Below are positions 11,364 through 21,484 of a DNA stretch of 64,000 nt, one piece after another (the first letter of the stretch is position 1; each line of letters opens with the position of its first letter). Source of the DNA: Sorghum bicolor (lineage: Eukaryota > Streptophyta > Magnoliopsida > Poales > Poaceae); the NCBI RefSeq assembly GCF_000003195.3, contig NC_012870.2, forward strand, positions 18,406,501 to 18,470,500. The letters are read 5' to 3'. The position numbers and the translations under genes were made by a program. The notes below the pieces were generated by a model. That model made no database searches. It had not been told where the DNA came from and saw only the letters and a list, made by a program, of their open reading frames with translations.

Positions 11364-13531
11364 ATGGCTCCTTGCTCCTCCGTCGTCGCCGCACCATCGC
11401 TCTCCGCCTCGGCGCCGTCCAGCCGGCGGCGCGCGAGTACGGTTGTATGTCTCCAGGGTGTTCGCCGCAGCAGGGTCGCGTCCTGCCGCGTGCGGTGTAG
11501 CGCCGCCGGCGGGCAGGGCGGGGTCAAGGTCCCTGCGAAGCGTAAGCTCCCGCTTGCGCTTGCACTGAATCTCTAATCTCTCGTGCCGATTTTGCATGTA
11601 AAAATCCGACCGGTTTTATTGGTGGATGCCGCAGTGTCGGAGCTGTGGGCGGCGGCGAAGGGCGCGCCTCCTCTGGCCGTGCTCGCGGGTGTGGCGGCGG
11701 CGGTGGCCGTCTACAAGGTTGGGTCCAGTCTCTTTGCGCCGCGCCGTCCCGCGCCTCGTCGGCTGGAGACCCAGACGGCCCCTCCGCCTCCAGCCCCGGA
11801 GCCGGTGCAGGTGGGTGAGATAACGGAGGAGGAGTTGCGGCAGTACGACGGGTCCGACCCCGAGAAGCCGCTTCTGATGGCCATCAAGGGGCAGATCTAT
11901 GATGTCTCACAGAGCAGGTTGTTTCCTTTGAATCCTTGATTCCTTCAGCTCTGACCTCTAATTATTCATCCATTTCGCCGCAACTCGCAACGCTGCTATG
12001 CTTTGTTGTAGCAGTCACTCGTGGTCAATCCGTAGTTTATTCTCTTCACTTGTACAACTGATGCCTTCCAAAACAAGGCGCTTTAAAATGATGAGGCAGT
12101 CTTCGTAATTTGTGGAGTTCTTCTGTGCTACTAATGTAAATGAACTGTTCTGAATGTGGGATGTCAAAGAACTGAAGGTTGCGACCAACCAGATGGGCCG
12201 AGACTGGCTAGTGGAAATATCTTTGTTTTGGAGGGTGACTGGATTTTGGGTCTGGTTGTCTGGCAGTCAAAGAGGTGTACTGCAATTCTCATAGTATTTA
12301 GCCATTGAACTGTCTTTGTGATGGAGCTTCTGATGCTTGGTCTGTAGGTTCAGTTATTGAGTGTATAACATGGTATTTAGCCATTGAACTAATTCTCATA
12401 GTGTCTGGCTGCCTATCCTCACCACCACACATATAGGTACTACACTCCTTGGTGTCTATTGACTTGGGACTAGCATATGATATGCCAAAGCAGTAGTTGA
12501 AGCAATAAGCCAAGTACATAATTGTGTGAGAGAAAAAACACTCCTTGGCGTCCATTGACTGTGTTTTTGGTTGTATCAGCAAGAACACGGCCATGTCCTT
12601 GTTTTGATTTGTCTACAATCTGAAGGTTGCTGATTTCTCCTCATAGATGGTATAACCATGAACCCTATGAGAAAAAGAATGCGTTAAAGATTTGTGCAAT
12701 AATTATGAAATGTAGGAATGTCCAAGAAAACTCCTGCACATTGTGCTTAATTTCTTCTGAACATGTGCTTAACAACTGTCATTCCTAAATCTTTATTATG
12801 TGTGTGAACGAATTTTGTTTTGCTGTGAACTATAAGCTGTAGTGATGAATATATCAGTTTCAAATTTTGTTGACTTCTAATTGAATCTCCTATTTGGTTG
12901 GAAATGGAATCATGACTTTCATGTGGTGCTACCGGAAGCTTTTGGAGAGCAACATGTCCATTTAAACATAGTTGCATTGGATTCTCATTCAGCTTATTGG
13001 AGCATGATACATAAATTGCTTTTAAACAATTGCTTTTGTTTCCTCTGATGAAAGTAACTAGATAATGTACCAGTTGCAGTTCAAATACCATGGGCCTGTC
13101 AAAAAAATTGTCCTGACAATGTCACTGCCAATTTACCATGCATAGCATACTGTGATTAACACTTATGGCATGATATTCCTTTTCCTTTTTCTAACCAATT
13201 TTCGCTGTGCAGGATGTTCTATGGACCTGGCGGAGCATATTCGTTATTTGCTGGTAAAGATGCCAGTAGGGCATTGGCCAAGATGTCCTTTGAACCACCG
13301 GATCTGAATGGTGATATATCTGGCCTAACGCCAATGGAGCTCGGTTCCTTGAATGACTGGGAGTACAAGTTCACCAGCAAGTATGTGAAGGTAGGAACCA
13401 TAAGAAGAACAGTGCCTGCTGAAGAGGTTTATGGCAGCATTTCACCTGAAATAAGGGAAGAAGTTACTGTGCCTGTGGTTGAGGCTGAGCTTGAACCTGA
13501 GCCTGAGCCGCATGATGGCGATGCACCATGA
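11364..13531 (+). CDS. Membrane steroid-binding protein (MAPR family), copy 2, with plastid-like leader
   Basis: Three exons, 11364-11541, 11635-11917 and 13213-13531, keep frame across GT-AG introns and give 259 residues. Exons 2 and 3 match the neighbouring paralogue: membrane segment at about 71-90, motifs EELRQYDGSD and KGQIYDVSQSR, then MFYGPGGAYSLFAGKDASRA and a Glu/Pro tail. The second intron falls at exactly the same codon as the single intron of copy 1. Exon 1 is extra: 59 residues rich in Ser, Arg, Ala and Val, with almost no acidic residues, and with a VRCSAA site near residue 47, as in chloroplast transit peptides. No in-frame ATG lies just upstream of exon 2, so exon 1 is needed. 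The family call is firm; plastid targeting is an inference. A MITE ends 49 bases before the ATG. Confidence 0.85.
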
Positions 13532-14481
13532 ATAGGAAACACTCTAAGACATCTCAGTTCTGATAGGAAGAGTGAAGTGGAGAGTGGGGCACTGCTGATA
13601 ATGTTCCAAAGGTAGTCAGAATTTAGAAATAACAGAATGCCTCGTACCTGTTGCATTGCATGGTTGTATGCAAGTATAGTGTCTAATTTACACCAATAGT
13701 AGATGTGTACACTGCAGTAGGATTGAATGGTTGTTTGCAAAAATAGTGTCTAATTTTTGCTCCTCCGCTCATGCCTGTCTCTGATGTATAGTTTCTCCTA
13801 CTCAATGGACGAGAAGCGTCAGAAAAACTATAGATAGATCTTGTGTTGCCTCGTGTTTCTTTAATCTGTCAAGCTGTCACATACTACCTGATTCAACAAT
13901 GGTATGCGATTCGACTGTACGGAACTAATCATCATTGCACTATTGCCATCAAACATGTCACGGTGTGATCCTTTCACTCTGGAAATGTGCAAAAACACAT
14001 CTGCATACTAAGATACACTGGCAAGCACCTTGTGTTTTGAAATATAGGAGTGGTGTACCGCGTACTCCACTTGCTTCCTAACCCGTAGCATGAATCTTGC
14101 ATACCATTCTCTGCCCGTTTGATCACCGAATTGGGTATAGCAATTGTACTTGTTCCTCTATATGCAATTGCAAGACATTGCAGCACTTCCTCGGGCTCAA
14201 TATAAATTGAACTTTACAGTACGGGTACAGATCTGAAATGCCGAGCGCGTAGGCAGCCTTGACCCGTTCGTATTCCAGCTAAATGCTTTTCCTTTTATTC
14301 TCAGAGATGCTTCTGTCACTTTGACCTCTCACGCAACACTTGTGAAAATTCTTTAGAAAAAGCCCACACCACACATCAACAAAAGATAACAGGAAAGGCC
14401 CAGTCTCTCCAGCCCACAGCTCAACAACAAGCTTTGCCCGCGCTGCCTAACACTAGTGCTGTAAGCCTGTACTGCTGCTTA
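13532..14481. other. Gap between the second MAPR gene and the SRP RNA locus
   Basis: 3' flank of the MAPR gene followed by unique-looking sequence. From about 14425 (AGCTTTGCC, then CACTAGTGCTGT) it is shared with the flank of the second SRP RNA locus near 31690. No protein gene is recognised. Confidence 0.4.
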
Positions 14482-14525
14482 GTACCACACCGCCTACTCA
14501 AAGACGACAACACCAGCTTAAATAG
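14482..14525 (+). promoter_or_regulatory. USE-like element and TATA box of an SRP RNA gene
   Basis: GTACCACACCG (14482-14492) matches the plant upstream sequence element RTCCCACATCG at most positions. TTAAATAG (14518-14525) follows after 25 bases. In plants this short USE-TATA spacing marks RNA polymerase III snRNA/7SL promoters; Pol II genes have about ten bases more. The predicted RNA start is about 30 bases after the TATA box. Confidence 0.6.
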
Positions 14526-14547
14526 CCAGTGCCTCAGCGGTTCACTC

Positions 14548-14853
14548 GCCGAGCAGCAAGCGCCTGCTTGTGACCCGAGCGGGGGCAAACAAGGTGGTGT
14601 GGATGCCAATTGCGTCGCGTGGGGCCTGGGCCTGTTGCTGCACTCTGCCGGCCCGCCCGTCCCAAGTTGCGTAGTGGGCCGTGGGCGCTTTGGCGAAGGC
14701 CTCGGCGTCCCGGTTCCTAGAGTGGCGGGCATTGCGTTAGGCTGGCCTCACAGAGCAGCGAATACCGCCCGCTTCCAACGGTGGGAGGATAACGGGCCGC
14801 TGCGCTCTAGGCTCGCTTAAGGCCCATGCGTCCTCTCTGGCAGACCACCATTT
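14548..14853 (+). ncRNA. SRP (7SL) RNA-like gene, copy 1
   Basis: Likely RNA scaffold of the signal recognition particle, which docks ribosomes making secreted proteins at the ER. The 5' Alu domain shows GCCGAGC, then GCTTGTGACCCGAGCGGGGG and AAGGTGGTGTGGATGC, as in plant 7SL RNA. The S domain has GAGCAGCGAA followed by ACGGTGGGAGGATAACGG and GCCGCTGC, which aligns with the helix 8 and 3' strand region of known SRP RNAs. The length of about 305 fits (plants about 300), and the locus ends at a T8 run (14851-14858) usable as a Pol III terminator. Identification is from remembered family motifs; a covariance-model search would settle it. It could be a pseudogene, since it differs at many sites from copy 2. 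Confidence 0.72.
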
Positions 14854-14999
14854 TTTTTGCTTTTCTATTTTTTGATCCTAGGCCTTCTTTTTTTTCTCTG
14901 TGATAGCAACAACGGGTCGTTGTTTGCACAACATTCGAAATTAACAAGAAGCGTGTCTGCAGCGAGATACAAGAAGCTAGTAGCATGATAATTTTGTAA

Positions 15000-15261
15000 A
15001 ACTTGTTTAGTTCCATCCAAAATTAACAAACTTTTTAAAATTTTTCTATCACATCGAATCTTGCATCACATGTATAAAGTATTAAATATAGATTTTGTGT
15101 TAAGTGCATAGACTATCAAATATAGATTAAAAAATAATTAAATATAATTTGTGAAATTAATCTTTTAAGTCTAGTTAATTTATAGTTGGATAATAGTCGT
15201 CAAATACAAATGAAAGTGTTATAATATACAAAAACTTTTTATCCAAAAACTAAACAATGCC
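15000..15261. mobile_element. Tourist-like MITE, diverged
   Basis: Starts near ACTTGTTTAGTT and ends AACTAAACAATGCC. It contains a short internal duplication around ATTAAATATAGATT. Confidence 0.7.
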
Positions 15262-15849
15262 TAAGTTTACTCTTTGACGCTGCTGTAATGTTTTGCCTTA
15301 AAAGGGAAACTGCAGCGGAGGTCACTGATGACGTGCCGAAGCCCGAAAGAAATCCCACGACCTGCCGAAATGGGAGCGTTACATAGTTGGATTCAGCTTT
15401 CAGCCTGCTCATTTCCGATTGTTCATCATGTTCATGCAGTGGATTACTGGACTAATTCTTGTTATGCACCAGCCTGACGCAAACATGGATCGAGAATGCG
15501 CAATGAGACGAAAGAAACTCGGTGGGGGTAATGTAAATGCTCCAACATTTCTGGGTTGAATGGAAAATGAGATAGAACCAGAAGGACAACTAGCAATATT
15601 TATTTGGAATACTCAAATATCATCGAGCACAAATTTGTGTGAAGAAAGACATACCAAATAAAGCTCTAATAACTTATAACCAAAAGTAAAAGATGATCAT
15701 ACATTTCTTCATTGCATTTTGTCCCCCGCTACAAAGATAAATTATGAAAGAAGTGTCAGCATGCTTACTATTTATATAAAACAAGATAATATTAAAAATA
15801 AAAATAGAATAACATAGAGGGAAAAGGTAATTTTTGGGAACTTTTCGTT
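15262..15849. other. Gap without a recognised gene
   Basis: Low-complexity AT-rich sequence from about 15580 on. Nothing is recognised. Confidence 0.4.
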
Positions 15850-16053
15850 TCATTCATTAAATAGCGTGATCTCCCTTAACAGCTCGGACCGATGCTTTCT
15901 TCTATTGTTCCACAGCGAGACCAGCTTTTGAGAATCCGTCTCTACAATGATATGCTCCACGATGTCTTCTGGTATGAGCCACAAGCCATCCACAAGAGCG
16001 CTTCTGCTTTTGCCAAGAGGACAGACCCCACCACGGCTAACATTCTGTAACAT
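15850..16053 (-). pseudogene. RNase H-like domain fragment (LINE/non-LTR type)
   Basis: The reverse-strand frame contains IIVETDSQKLVSLWNNR followed by ELLREI. This matches the RNase H-like (RVT_3) domain that ends many plant non-LTR reverse transcriptases and related host proteins (typical pattern: VETDS-LVNLWN-R). Only about 60 residues are present, with no upstream reverse transcriptase and no clear ATG-started gene. I read it as a decayed LINE remnant. Confidence 0.55.
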
Positions 16054-16714
16054 TTTTTCGTCGACGGTGTTAGGCCTAGATTTTAGATGAAAAAGTATCG
16101 GGAGGGGTTTAATAAAAAAACAAATTACATATCTCGTCTAGAAACAAATATACCCCTAATCCATTACAATCCATTTCAATACACTTGCAACATCCATGGC
16201 ATGCGGCCTACGACATTTGTCCCATAATAAAAAGGGATTATGCTTTTATTTTAAGCTAACCTATTATAAGTTTAACCAAATTTATGGATAAAAAAATTAT
16301 TATCTACCACACTAAAAAGTTAACTAGAAAAATATATTTGATAATGAGTCTAACGATGTTCATTTGAAATTTAAAACTATTATTCATTATTTAGCATTTG
16401 TGTTAAAAAACATATTCATTTGTACAAACTTGGTTAAACTTATTTGACTTTGGGAAAACTTAGAATCTCTTAAATCATGAGAGGTCTAAGCAGATAATAT
16501 GCCTCGATAGATGTTAATATACTTTTGTATAGCCTTAGATGATGTTTGGTTCAACAAAAGGGATGTAAAATGTTAATGGAGATCATTTCCACTTGTACCT
16601 GTTGCAGAGCAATTATTTACAACATCTGTTTGGTTGTCATGTTGGATTCAATGTCATTGATGCCGAAGCATAAGGCGCGAGGAAGCCTTCCCACAGCAGG
16701 AGAATTGTTTTGTA
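16054..16714. other. Gap without a recognised gene
   Basis: AT-rich sequence with no coding signal and no recognised element. Confidence 0.4.
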
Positions 16715-16973
16715 CTCCCTCCATATTGAATTTAGAAGTTGTTTTGGATAAGGTTTGGGTCAAACATTGGAAACATAAATCATCAATAACTTTTAAATTG
16801 TTGAGTTTGCAAATGTGAAAATTAAATGAATAGATTTGTCTTGAAAAATACTTTAATAAAAGTATACCTATATCATTTTTCTCTAAATATTTTTATAAAA
16901 ATAAGAGGTCAAAGTTGTGTTTTGGAGACCATGTCGCTGTCCTAAACGACTTCTAAATCCGATATGGAGGAAG
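16715..16973. mobile_element. Stowaway MITE
   Basis: Starts CTCCCTCCATATTGAATTTA and ends in its inverted copy (TAAATCCGATATGGAGGAAG), flanked by TA on both sides. Confidence 0.85.
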
Positions 16974-17640
16974 TAACGTAATATAGCTTTAGTCAAACTT
17001 TAAATTATTCAACTTCTTAAAAAATGAGAATTATATTCTTTTATAATGAAGGGAATAATAAAATGAAATGGCCCGTACTGCATAGCAACAAAAATCCTGT
17101 AGGTGTCAAAGAGCACATGTTGAGAACTGAGGTGTCATTTGCCGTCCAGTGTGAATTGTGAAAGGCAAGCAGCTAGCGGATCAAAGGAAGCAAAGAAAGA
17201 AAGAAAAGAACGACGAGAAAAGGCTCTGGTCAAACTAATGAGTAGGGATCTTCTGTGGCTGGACCTCTTGCATCTGCTGACCTATTATATTCATTCCAAC
17301 AGGATCCTGTTATGGGATCGGACATCAGAGGGAGGCATCTTCTTGCGAAAAGGAGTGAGTCGTTGTATGTAGAAGATCCAGCTTTGACAAACTGAGCCTC
17401 CAACTAATAAAACGTGCAGAAACACAGCTGTACATGTGCGCACCACGGCACCAGCAAAGAAGGTGTCAACCGAAGAATTCTATCTATTTTATTACACACA
17501 AACGTGTGTGGGGCATTATATGCTGTGCATAAGCATAGCCGTGCAATGTGCTGCCTCCGTTGAACTCTCTCTAAACTGCCTTCGTTGACAATTTAAAAGT
17601 TTATTTTGACAACTCCTCCAGGTCGTTCCAGCACATGTTT
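16974..17640. other. Gap without a recognised gene
   Basis: No coding frame with recognisable content and no clear repeat. Confidence 0.4.
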
Positions 17641-17866
17641 CCTCCGTCTCAAAAAATGATGTTTTTAACATTCAGATATTATATTTGACCGTTCATCTTA
17701 TTTTAAAATTTTCTATAAATTAAGAATAAATAAATAATTATTAAAGCATACTTAATGATAAAATAAGTTATAACAAAATAGCTGATATTTAAATAAAAAA
17801 GTTGAATAAGACAGATGGTCAAGATATCTAAAGTCAAAAACGATATTCTTTTTAAGACGAAAGGAG
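17641..17866. mobile_element. Stowaway MITE
   Basis: Starts CCTCCGTCTCAAAAAATGAT and ends with an inverted counterpart (GACGAAAGGAG) followed by TA. Confidence 0.7.
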
Positions 17867-17901
17867 TATGGCAGATGTTATGTCAGCAACCTCAGATTTC
17901 G

Positions 17902-18135
17902 GGCCTTGTTTTAGTTCCTAAAAATTTTGTAAAATTTTTCAGATTCCCCGTCACATCAAATCTTGTGGCATATGTATGGAGCATTAAATATAGGTAACTA
18001 ATTACATAGTTTATCTGTAATTTGCTAGACGAATCTTTTGAACCTAGTCAGTCCATGATTAGATAATATTTATAAAATACAAACGAAAGTGCTACAGTGG
18101 CCATTTTATTCACAATTTTGAAACTAAACAAGGCC
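17902..18135. mobile_element. Tourist-like MITE
   Basis: Starts GGCCTTGTTTTAGTTCC and ends AACTAAACAAGGCC. The family interior is present. Confidence 0.85.
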
Positions 18136-18176
18136 CAGGTCATTTTGTACTGCACATATAGATTCTCTCTCTCTCT

Positions 18177-18407
18177 CTCCATTCTAAAATACTCCGATCC
18201 TAAGTTTGTTTTAAGTCAAACTACCATAAATTTAACTAAAAAAAAGATTTACATTTACCATATCAATAAAGTAAATTATAAAACTGCATTCTATAATATA
18301 TCTAATGACACTAATTTAGTACCATAAATGTCATTATTTGTTTCTGTAAATTTATTGAACTTTGTATAGTTTAATTTAGAAAATATATACTTATATTTCG
18401 GAGGGAG
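18177..18407. mobile_element. Stowaway MITE, diverged
   Basis: The right end TTCGGAGGGAG pairs with a degraded left end after a TC run. The interior has TTTAACTAAAAAAAAGATTT as in related elements. Confidence 0.55.
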
Positions 18408-18672
18408 CAAGAGATGCCAACAGGGGCATATCTATGTTGAAGCTAATGGGTGCAAGGACACCCACACAAAAACCAAAAAAAAGTAACTATGGTCAAATTT
18501 TAACTATTTCACGCCCATATTAAAAATCTATGCACCTACAAAGACAAGTGTATGTTTTCTTCTCTCAAATTTTTCTAGCTCTGCCTTAGATTCAAACCGA
18601 CACTAGATTGTGCACCATGCACGACACTAGAAACCTCTCTAATGGCACAACCGTAATATATCTAATGATAGT

Positions 18673-18673
18673 A

Positions 18674-18771
<98 letters not shown>

Positions 18772-18842
18772 TATTACTATTACTATTATTACTACTACTA
18801 CTACTACTTCTTCTTCTACTACTACTACTACTACTACTATAT
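18673..18842. repeat. (ATT)n then (ACT)n microsatellite
   Basis: About 95 bases of pure ATT triplets pass into mixed ACT, TTC and ACT triplets, about 170 bases in all. Any reading frame here is an artefact of the repeat. Confidence 0.95.
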
Positions 18843-19194
18843 AGTTTGATTCATGACGAAAGCTTATTCACTTTGAGGGAGCAAGAGATGCAAAACCAAC
18901 CAACTCTAGATTGTGCTTGCGCACCATGCACGATACTGAGCTGAGCAGTGAGTCTCTCTCAACGCCACAACCGTCAGCCTTGCCGTGAGGTCACTGTCGT
19001 ACTCATCAAAGATGAACCCATGCATATAGAGCCTGCTGAACTTGCTCCAAAATACGAGTCGAATAGAAACGGCTCGACAAAAGAAAGTAGGCACAATGCA
19101 AAATGTCCTAAACAAGGGATGAACGGAAACGGCGTGTAGAAAGAATGTGGTTTGTGTGTGTTTATATAATAAGTTCACCCAAAAAATAAAAAAA

Positions 19195-19375
19195 AATCAA
19201 GATTTCTCGTCACATCGAATCTTGCGGCACATGCATAGAGCATTAATAAATATAAATAAAAAAATAAAACTAATTGCACATTTTGTCTATAAATCGTGAG
19301 ACGAATCTTTAAGCCTAGTTACTTCATAATTAGATAATATTTATCAAATAAAAATAAAAATACTAAAAAACTTGC
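19195..19375. mobile_element. Tourist-like MITE remnant
   Basis: Family interior (CACATCGAATCTTGCGGCAC, GAGACGAATCTTTAAGCC) without recognisable termini. Confidence 0.6.
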
Positions 19376-20422
19376 TTTTTATGGCCTGAGACACCAAATA
19401 TGCCACGGAACAGAGGCCCGTGCGACAGACCCCCGGGGAGCAGGAGAGTGTGGCCACCACGCCGACACGCTTCGCCATCACCATCAGGCGCTGGAGGCTG
19501 GCGCGTGAGGCGGCCATGGGAACTCGTGTGCCCACCTCGCAGGCCATACAAAAAAGGGAAGCCAAGCCAAGCCAAGCCAAGCTACGTCCGGGTCCGGGGT
19601 CAAAGAAGATAAGGGCGGCAGCCAATGAGGGGCCTGAGGCCACCACACTCCCCTCCTGCTACCCTATTATCCTTCCGCCTCATCTCTTCCCTCCTCCCCG
19701 CCGCCCCGGTGCGTACCCCACGTCCCCACAACACAACATGTGCAGCCATCCAACATGCACATAAAAATAGTAACAGGAGCTTGGGAAGTTGCCAAGGCCT
19801 CCAATTTCCACAAAATCTCATAGTGGTCCATGATTTTTCTTCCATGCAGCAACAAAAACTCACGTTACAACTCTCTCTCTCTCTCTCTCGAACCCAAACA
19901 ACCGTTAAACAAAGAACCATTAATTCATAGAGTTTGTTCGCTTAGAAGAAAAGTCATGGCTGAGAGTACTGTTCGTTGATTTATTGTAAGAGAAAAATAT
20001 TACTGAATAGTTGATAGATTCGACACATAAACTCAAGAGAACAGGCTCATATTCTACTTCAACATTTACCATCACATCAAAATTCATTGTAAGCTTCATT
20101 AAGATACTTGTATATATACTCATAGGAAAAAAAGGATGTATGTATAATAATTGTGTATGCAAACCAAATGTGTGAACCCGTTCTATTACTTATGAACTGT
20201 TAGGTTACAGTTGGTAACACAAACATAATGATTTAAAGTTACGGAAGTTATCGGACAGAGCTATGATTGAACTAACTTTCATTACATTTACATTACTGTG
20301 GAATCAACCAAACAACACGTAAGTGTAACCAACATGTTAAAAAAAACAAACATGATTCTTCTTGCAACGACATAGGGGTTCAATATAGAATTAACTCATT
20401 AGGATAAGTTTGTAAAATAATA
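19376..20422. other. Gap with unrecognised open frames
   Basis: The GC-rich part (19390-19720) has overlapping frames on both strands with no family resemblance that I recognise. It contains a short (CCAAG)n run near 19565 and a CT run near 19870. A MITE-like fragment (GTACTGTTCGTTGATTTATT) lies near 19970. Confidence 0.4.
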
Positions 20423-20681
20423 CTCCCTCCGTCTCTGGATATAAGACGCGATTTAACTTGGTGCGATCTTAAGAAAAACACTATTTTGACCTATACTTTC
20501 TCTTATAGTATAGAATTTATATGAACAATAGTTTGATCATTAGAAAATATTTTTAAATACAAATCTAGTGTAACTGCTTTGTAATACAAATTTTTGATAT
20601 AATTAGATTAATGATTAGTTAATGATAACAAAGTCTAAATTTTAAAATACATGTATGTCTTATATTCCGAGATGGATAGAG
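20423..20681. mobile_element. Stowaway MITE
   Basis: Starts CTCCCTCCGTCTCTGGATAT and ends TATTCCGAGATGGATAGAG, with TA on both sides. Confidence 0.85.
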
Positions 20682-20726
20682 TAATACAAAACCTATTAAA
20701 GTTCAGTTTGACAGAACAGAAATCCA

Positions 20727-20969
20727 GGCCTTGTTTAGTTCACTCCGAAATCCAAAAAGTTTTCAAGATTCCCTGTCACATTGAATCTTACGGCTCATGC
20801 ATGAAGCATTAAATATAGACGAAAATAAAAACTAATCACACAGTTTGACTGTAAATCACGAGACGAATCTTTTGAGCCTAGTTAGTCTATGATTGGACAA
20901 TATTTACCACAAACAAATGAAAATGCTACAGTTCCGAAAACTTTTCAGTTTTCGGAACTAAACAAGGCC
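20727..20969. mobile_element. Tourist-like MITE
   Basis: Starts GGCCTTGTTTAGTTC and ends GGAACTAAACAAGGCC. It is flanked by CCA on both sides rather than the usual TTA. It lies about 500 bases before the HEMA start codon. Confidence 0.85.
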
Positions 20970-21484
20970 CCAATACGATACTCTGTACTTGTTTAGATAG
21001 AGAGAGAGATTCGCTGTATGACGAGGGCTCATACGTAAAATATTTTTGTAGCATAGAAAATTCCGGGCCGACCCAAAGACCTAGCCCAAAGGCACCCCAC
21101 CACGTGTGGGCCCCACACGCCCTTCCGCTCCGGCGACTCAACAACCCCTCCAGCCGGCGCCCTCCTCCCTCCCATAACCTTTGGCTCCAAGCAGAAGCCT
21201 TTCTTCCTCCTCTCCTCTCCTCTCCACCCAACTCGTCACCTCCCTCGGGCCAACGCGAGGCCAAACCCAATTCCCACATCTCCTGCCGCTCTCACCGAGG
21301 ACCCTTCCCCTTCCCCAAGAACTGCACCGAGTCCTAGAGCGGGAGAGAGGTAGAAGGAGGAGCCCATAAGAGTTTCTCCTCGCCTCTCTCTCTCCCTTCC
21401 TGCTTATCTGTCTGCGAAAAATTCTTGTCGCATTGGTTTGGTTCCCTTGCGAAAGGAGGCGGCTTTCTGTCTTCCTTGATCTAC
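20970..21484 (+). promoter_or_regulatory. HEMA promoter and 5' UTR region
   Basis: The region turns GC-rich and pyrimidine-rich (repeated CTCCTCTCC and TCTCTCTCTCCC) toward the start codon, as in many grass plastid-protein genes. No convincing TATA box was found, so the start of transcription is not placed. Confidence 0.4.

Noticed and set aside
18608..18844. Open frame rich in Ile and Thr
   Set aside because: It is the translation of the ATT/ACT microsatellite.
19344..19930. Overlapping frames near 19.4-19.9 kb
   Set aside because: No family resemblance and no splice or promoter context; kept as an unassigned region.
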